DNA from: Planctomycetia bacterium
GTDB taxonomy: Bacteria > Planctomycetota > Phycisphaerae > Phycisphaerales > SM1A02
Length of the DNA stretch: 9,877 bases
Direction: 5' to 3'
Assembly (NCBI GenBank): GCA_009936695.1
Contig: JAACEA010000172.1
Location: 1 to 9,877, forward strand
Below, in pieces: positions 7,222-9,877 of this stretch. The notes beneath the pieces are model-generated. The model saw nothing but the letters and a program-made list of their open reading frames with translations. It was not told the origin of the DNA and made no database searches. How positions within the stretch are numbered: the first letter of the stretch is position 1; every line of letters starts with the position of its first letter. The translations under genes were made by a program, and so were the position numbers.

Positions 7222-7250
7222 GGATCGCGGATCAATCGCTGCCGCGATCC
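7222..7250 (-). terminator. 9-bp inverted repeat at the end of the exported-protein gene
   Basis: GGATCGCGG (7222-7230) and CCGCGATCC (7242-7250) are perfect reverse complements around an 11-nt loop that contains the stop codon of the exported-protein gene. The hairpin is GC-rich but no run of T follows on the minus strand, so it is not a standard intrinsic terminator. It could slow polymerase, protect mRNA ends or tune gspE translation, since the gspE GTG lies about 20 nt further on. Function is inference. Confidence 0.35.
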
Positions 7251-8617
7251 TGCTTCCCGCCCTTGTCGCCCGACGGCGCAGTGCTTCTGGAGCCGACGCC
7301 GTCGCCGCGGTTCTTGCTCAATTCATCGGGGCTCTTGAATCGCGGGCGCGCCGGATGCTCCTTGCCCGGTGCGAGCGTTCGGATCTTGTCGCTCCTGACT
7401 CCACTCGGGCTGCCGCCCGTGGCGCCCGCGGCGCCGTCGACCGATCGCGAGTTTCCGGGGAGGGCTCCCGTCTGCTCCGGGGTCAGCACCGCGAGGATGC
7501 GGCGTCGGGTCTCGTCGACGAGGTCGTTCTTCTCGGCGACGATCCGGTCGGCTTCGCTCTGGATCCGCTCCACCTTCTTGCCGTTTCGGCGGTCGATCAT
7601 CCGCTGCACCTTGATCCGCGCCTCGCCCGGCTCATGCACGCGGAAGGCTTCCACGATCCGCATCTCGATGTTCTCGAGCCGAAGGTCGAAGTCGACTTCG
7701 ATCTCGTCGAGCTGGGCCCGCTGGGCATCGGTGAGATCGGACAGCGTGCGGATGCTCTCGAGAAGCCGGGGAATGGGCGTGGGCCGGAACGCCCGGGGAT
7801 ATCCATCCGCCAGCGCCGCATCACGAAAGCGTTCGTTGAACTCGCCGGGCAGCGCTTCGGCGATACGCTCCAGGAACTCGTCCTGGATGCGTCGGACCTG
7901 CACCCGTGTCGCCATGATCTGATCCGTGGCCGCGAGACCGGCCTCGAAGTCCATCGAGGCCATCGCATCCTTGATCTGATCCTGAAGCGAATCGATCTTC
8001 GCGGCTCTCACCGCGAGCGCCTCATCGAGTGCGAGCTCGTAGTCGACGACGATCGGATCGATCGCCTCCTCGATCTCGTACGGGAATCGAAGGGTCCGCA
8101 CGAGGGTGAAGAGGTCCACGGATTCGCCCATCAATTCGCCCTTGGGCAGTTCCTTCTCGCGTCGGAGCGTGCGTTCGAACCGTGGCCAGCGATCGATCTG
8201 GGCGCCGGTCAACTGTGCCCGGACGTTGTTGAGGAATGTCCGGCCGAGTTCGGCCCGCTCGGCATCCCAGACCGCGAGGGGTTCGAGAATCATCTCCATG
8301 ACCGCGTCCGGTCGGGCGTTTCCGATCCGGCTCTGGAGGCCACGCATCCGATTCTTCACGTCCTCCACGCCCGCTTCGTAGGACACCATGTAGTCCTGAA
8401 GAAGCACCTCGACGATCGGTCGCTGCCAGTCTTCAAGCTTGAGGATCTCGACGAAGAGGGGCATGTCCCGATCCAGGAACTCGGGACGGAAGGAATCCGC
8501 GAATCCGGCCTGCGCCCCGAACTGGGCCGATGCAGGAGTCGAGATCGACATCGCGGTCCCCATGGAGAGGGCGGCGACGAGTACGGAGGACTTGAGTTGA
8601 CGAAGAAGCATGGTCAT
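7232..8617 (-). CDS. Exported helical protein with three LTxxQ motifs (unknown function)
   Basis: I do not recognise a named gene. The 461-residue product begins with a Sec signal peptide: basic start (MTMLLRQLKS), hydrophobic core, and a likely signal peptidase I site TPASA|QF near residue 31. The mature part is rich in charged and Leu residues and is predicted mainly helical. LTxxQ motifs, as in the periplasmic chaperones Spy and CpxP, occur at 136-140 (LTGAQ), 295-299 (LTDAQ) and 378-382 (LTPEQ), with a related LEDWQ at 61-65. Three segments look homologous: LLQDYMVSYEAGV (72-84), IVVDYELALDEAL (189-201) and IEVDFDLRLENIE (306-318), each followed by a long helix and a segment such as FLNNVRAQL, FLERIAEAL or RRRILAVL. 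The last 75 residues are polar and Gly/Ser/Lys-rich. ATG at 8617 was chosen because GGAG lies 4 nt before it; ATG at 8611 is also possible. The gene ends 30 nt before gspE on the same strand, so cotranscription is likely. Confidence 0.8.
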   Translation of the reverse strand: MTMLLRQLKSSVLVAALSMGTAMSISTPASAQFGAQAGFADSFRPEFLDRDMPLFVEILKLEDWQRPIVEVLLQDYMVSYEAGVEDVKNRMRGLQSRIGNARPDAVMEMILEPLAVWDAERAELGRTFLNNVRAQLTGAQIDRWPRFERTLRREKELPKGELMGESVDLFTLVRTLRFPYEIEEAIDPIVVDYELALDEALAVRAAKIDSLQDQIKDAMASMDFEAGLAATDQIMATRVQVRRIQDEFLERIAEALPGEFNERFRDAALADGYPRAFRPTPIPRLLESIRTLSDLTDAQRAQLDEIEVDFDLRLENIEMRIVEAFRVHEPGEARIKVQRMIDRRNGKKVERIQSEADRIVAEKNDLVDETRRRILAVLTPEQTGALPGNSRSVDGAAGATGGSPSGVRSDKIRTLAPGKEHPARPRFKSPDELSKNRGDGVGSRSTAPSGDKGGKQDRGSD

Positions 8618-8822
8618 GAAACTCCGAAGCTTTGGAGCGGGGGCCCGAAGAGGACCGGCTGAGGCGGTTCCGAACGTTGAGCAGAACGCTGCACGGGGGA
8701 GAATATGGCACGCCGACACGAAGAAACGGCCGAGAAGGGCCCTTTTCGTCGTCCTCGGTCCAGATCCGCGACGATTGTCGGAATGGAACCGGCTGGAGGA
8801 CCGAATCGGCCAAAAGTGCGTC
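8618..8822 (-). other. Intergenic region between scoA and the exported-protein gene
   Basis: There are 205 nt without a supported gene. This is the most likely place for the promoter of the exported-protein/gsp operon, because every junction downstream is tight. A perfect 10-bp palindrome AAGGGCCCTT lies at 8735-8744 and extends to 8731-8748 with one mismatch. On the minus strand a weak -10-like TATTCT lies near 8702-8707, with no convincing -35 element. I see no clear intrinsic terminator for scoA. Confidence 0.3.
8622..8625 (-). promoter_or_regulatory. Ribosome binding site of the exported-protein gene
   Basis: The minus strand reads CGGAGTTTCATG: GGAG stands 4 nt before the ATG at 8617 and 10 nt before the ATG at 8611. 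It excludes the longer upstream open frame, which lacks such a site and would bury the signal peptide. Confidence 0.5.
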
Positions 8823-9521
8823 TCAGTCGGCGAGCACCGTCCGTTGCTCGATTCGCTTCTCGGACGTTGTGACGACGAGCCGATCGACGTACACCCCGGG
8901 GGTGTGGATCCCATCAGGGTCCAGCGTGCCGGTCTCGACGATTTCCTCCACCTCGACGACGGTGCGGCGGCCACATTCGGCCACCATCGGGTTGAAGTTC
9001 CGGGCCGTCTTCCGGTAGATCAGGTTTCCGCTCCGATCGGCCTTCCAGGCTTTCACGAGGGCGAGATCCGCTCGGATGCCACGCTCCATGACGTAGGGCT
9101 CACCATCGAATTCGCGGATCTCCTTCCCTTCCGCAACGAGGGTTCCAACGCCAGTACGGGTGTAGAAAGCCGGGATTCCGGCCCCTCCGGCCCGCATTCG
9201 TTCCGCGAGCGTGCCCTGTGGGTTGAATTCGACCTCGAGCTCACCGGCCATGAATTGCCGTTCGAATTCCGCATTCTCGCCGACGTAGCTGGAGACCATT
9301 TTTCGGATCTGCCGGGTCTGGAGCAGGAGACCCAGGCCCCAGTCGTCGACACCGGCGTTGTTGCTCACTGCGACGAGGTCGCTGGCCTTGGTGTCTCGAA
9401 GGGCGGTGATCAACTGCTCGGGGATGCCGCAGAGACCGAAGCCGCCGACGGCGATCGTCATCCCATTCTCCACGAGACCTTCGAGGGCGGCGGCGGGAGT
9501 GTCGAAGACCTTGTCGACCAT
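8823..9521 (-). CDS. scoA: Succinyl-CoA:3-ketoacid CoA-transferase subunit A
   Basis: Together with subunit B this enzyme moves CoA between succinyl-CoA and acetoacetate, in ketone body or acetoacetate use. The 232-residue length is normal for the family. The CoA-transferase family I signature 1 is present as [17 protein letters not shown] (19-35). Further conserved blocks are [77 protein letters not shown] and [11 protein letters not shown]. They closely match the Bacillus-type ScoA sequences I remember. The ATG at 9521 has AAGGA 8 nt upstream. AtoD and PcaI are paralogues, but the block pattern favours ScoA. The catalytic Glu of this family sits in subunit B, whose gene normally directly follows or is fused; here the next gene is the unrelated exported protein, so the B subunit must be encoded elsewhere. 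Confidence 0.93.
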   Translation of the reverse strand: MVDKVFDTPAAALEGLVENGMTIAVGGFGLCGIPEQLITALRDTKASDLVAVSNNAGVDDWGLGLLLQTRQIRKMVSSYVGENAEFERQFMAGELEVEFNPQGTLAERMRAGGAGIPAFYTRTGVGTLVAEGKEIREFDGEPYVMERGIRADLALVKAWKADRSGNLIYRKTARNFNPMVAECGRRTVVEVEEIVETGTLDPDGIHTPGVYVDRLVVTTSEKRIEQRTVLAD

Positions 9522-9720
9522 GGCAGTAATCCTTCAGGAACCGCTCGATTCCCGTGTTTCAGGGACTTCGGGCGTCATTTGCGGGCCGTAGAGTGTACCC
9601 CCTCCGGGGTGTCCTCGGATTGGTGGTGGCGTTTCCTCCGTCGCCCGGAACCATGCTGCGAGCCCGTCCCCCTTGAGCCCTGACGAACCCCAAGTCGCAC
9701 CTCGCTCGGACGAGTCCGCC
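9522..9720. other. Divergent intergenic region between scoA and the transporter gene
   Basis: This 199-nt stretch must hold the promoters for scoA (minus) and for the transporter gene (plus). A short inverted repeat ACCCC-CTCC-GGGGT lies at 9597-9610. A TACACT that could act as a -10 element for scoA lies on the minus strand next to it, but no matching -35 is evident. The short open frames crossing it look like chance frames of GC-rich DNA. Confidence 0.4.
9530..9534 (-). promoter_or_regulatory. Ribosome binding site of scoA
   Basis: The minus strand reads AAGGA 8 nt before the ATG at 9521, supporting that start. Confidence 0.6.
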
Positions 9721-9877
9721 ATGACTCGACGGCGTGTTCTGGACTTCGTGCTCATCGGCGTGCTGCTGGTGCTCACGGCCCTTCCGGATGCGATGGTGGT
9801 GCCGATCCTCGAGGAGTTGATGGTCGAACGCTACGGGGTCGATCCGGGCCCCGCGCACGCGTTCATCTCCATCAACC
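9721..9877 (+). CDS. Probable MFS transporter, N-terminal part (cut by window edge)
   Basis: Fifty-two codons are visible from ATG at 9721 to the window end. After MTRRR comes a first membrane segment VLDFVLIGVLLVLTALPDAM, then VVPILEELMVERYGVD and AHAFISIN leading towards a second segment. A positive start, a Pro-Asp turn at the end of helix 1, a short amphipathic loop and an 'AFISIN' entry to helix 2 are seen in major facilitator superfamily proteins. Family assignment is inference from about 50 residues and the substrate cannot be told. GGACGAG lies about 6 nt upstream. An in-frame TTG at 9673 would add 16 polar residues and is less likely. The gene is divergent from scoA, so a shared regulatory region is possible. 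Confidence 0.55.
   Translation, partial: MTRRRVLDFVLIGVLLVLTALPDAMVVPILEELMVERYGVDPGPAHAFISIN

Noticed and set aside
6410..7922. Plus-strand frames opposite gspE and its upstream region
   Set aside because: They lie antisense to a highly conserved ATPase and show no recognisable motifs.
7193..8662. 489-codon open frame on the plus strand opposite the exported-protein gene
   Set aside because: The minus-strand frame has a signal peptide, repeats and a ribosome binding site. The plus frame has none of these.
8618..8974. N-terminal extension of the exported protein up to 8974
   Set aside because: It would overlap scoA by about 150 nt and add Arg/Ser-rich sequence before a perfect signal peptide.
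1..9877. tRNA, rRNA, CRISPR array, insertion sequence or phage genes
   Set aside because: I saw no cloverleaf-like segments, spaced direct repeats, transposase or integrase motifs, or terminal inverted repeats on either strand.

Overview
The window is high-GC DNA (mid-60s percent by eye), almost fully coding and nearly all on the minus strand. Its core is a type II secretion system (T2SS) operon running right to left in the classical order gspE-F-G-H-I-J-K, followed by the first 89 codons of a probable gspL/pilM-like gene cut by the left edge. The divergent pseudopilins, the Gly/Arg- and Asp-rich insertions, and a T2SS lying beside general metabolic genes suggest a Planctomycetota (Phycisphaerae-like) bacterium. 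That taxonomic guess is inference and has not been tested. TGA is the usual stop here (TAG only in gspI), so the standard bacterial code applies.

Layout from right to left in transcription order. At 9721-9877 (+) is the start of a probable MFS transporter. It is divergent from scoA (8823-9521, -), subunit A of a succinyl-CoA:3-ketoacid CoA-transferase, whose partner subunit B is absent. After a 205-nt gap comes an unrecognised Sec-exported helical protein (7232-8617, -) with three LTxxQ motifs and what looks like a triplicated internal repeat. It ends 30 nt before gspE. Then follow gspE (ATPase), gspF (inner-membrane platform), gspG (major pseudopilin), gspH, gspI, gspJ, gspK (minor pseudopilins) and the gspL/pilM-like start, all overlapping or a few bases apart.

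Working model: the GspE hexamer on the cytoplasmic face, anchored through a GspL-like protein and GspF, drives assembly of a GspG pseudopilus. GspH/I/J/K form its tip and substrates are pushed through an outer-membrane secretin. The secretin (GspD), GspC, GspM and the prepilin peptidase are not in this window. The secreted LTxxQ protein could be an envelope accessory factor or a substrate.

The most unusual points are: gspH, whose clear prepilin leader has no ATG, GTG or TTG start and lies in frame behind the gspG TGA; the triplicated LTxxQ exported protein at the head of the cluster; the acidic plus RG-rich tail of GspJ; tandem EF-hand-like loops in GspK; Asp instead of Glu at +5 of GspI; and the orphan scoA.
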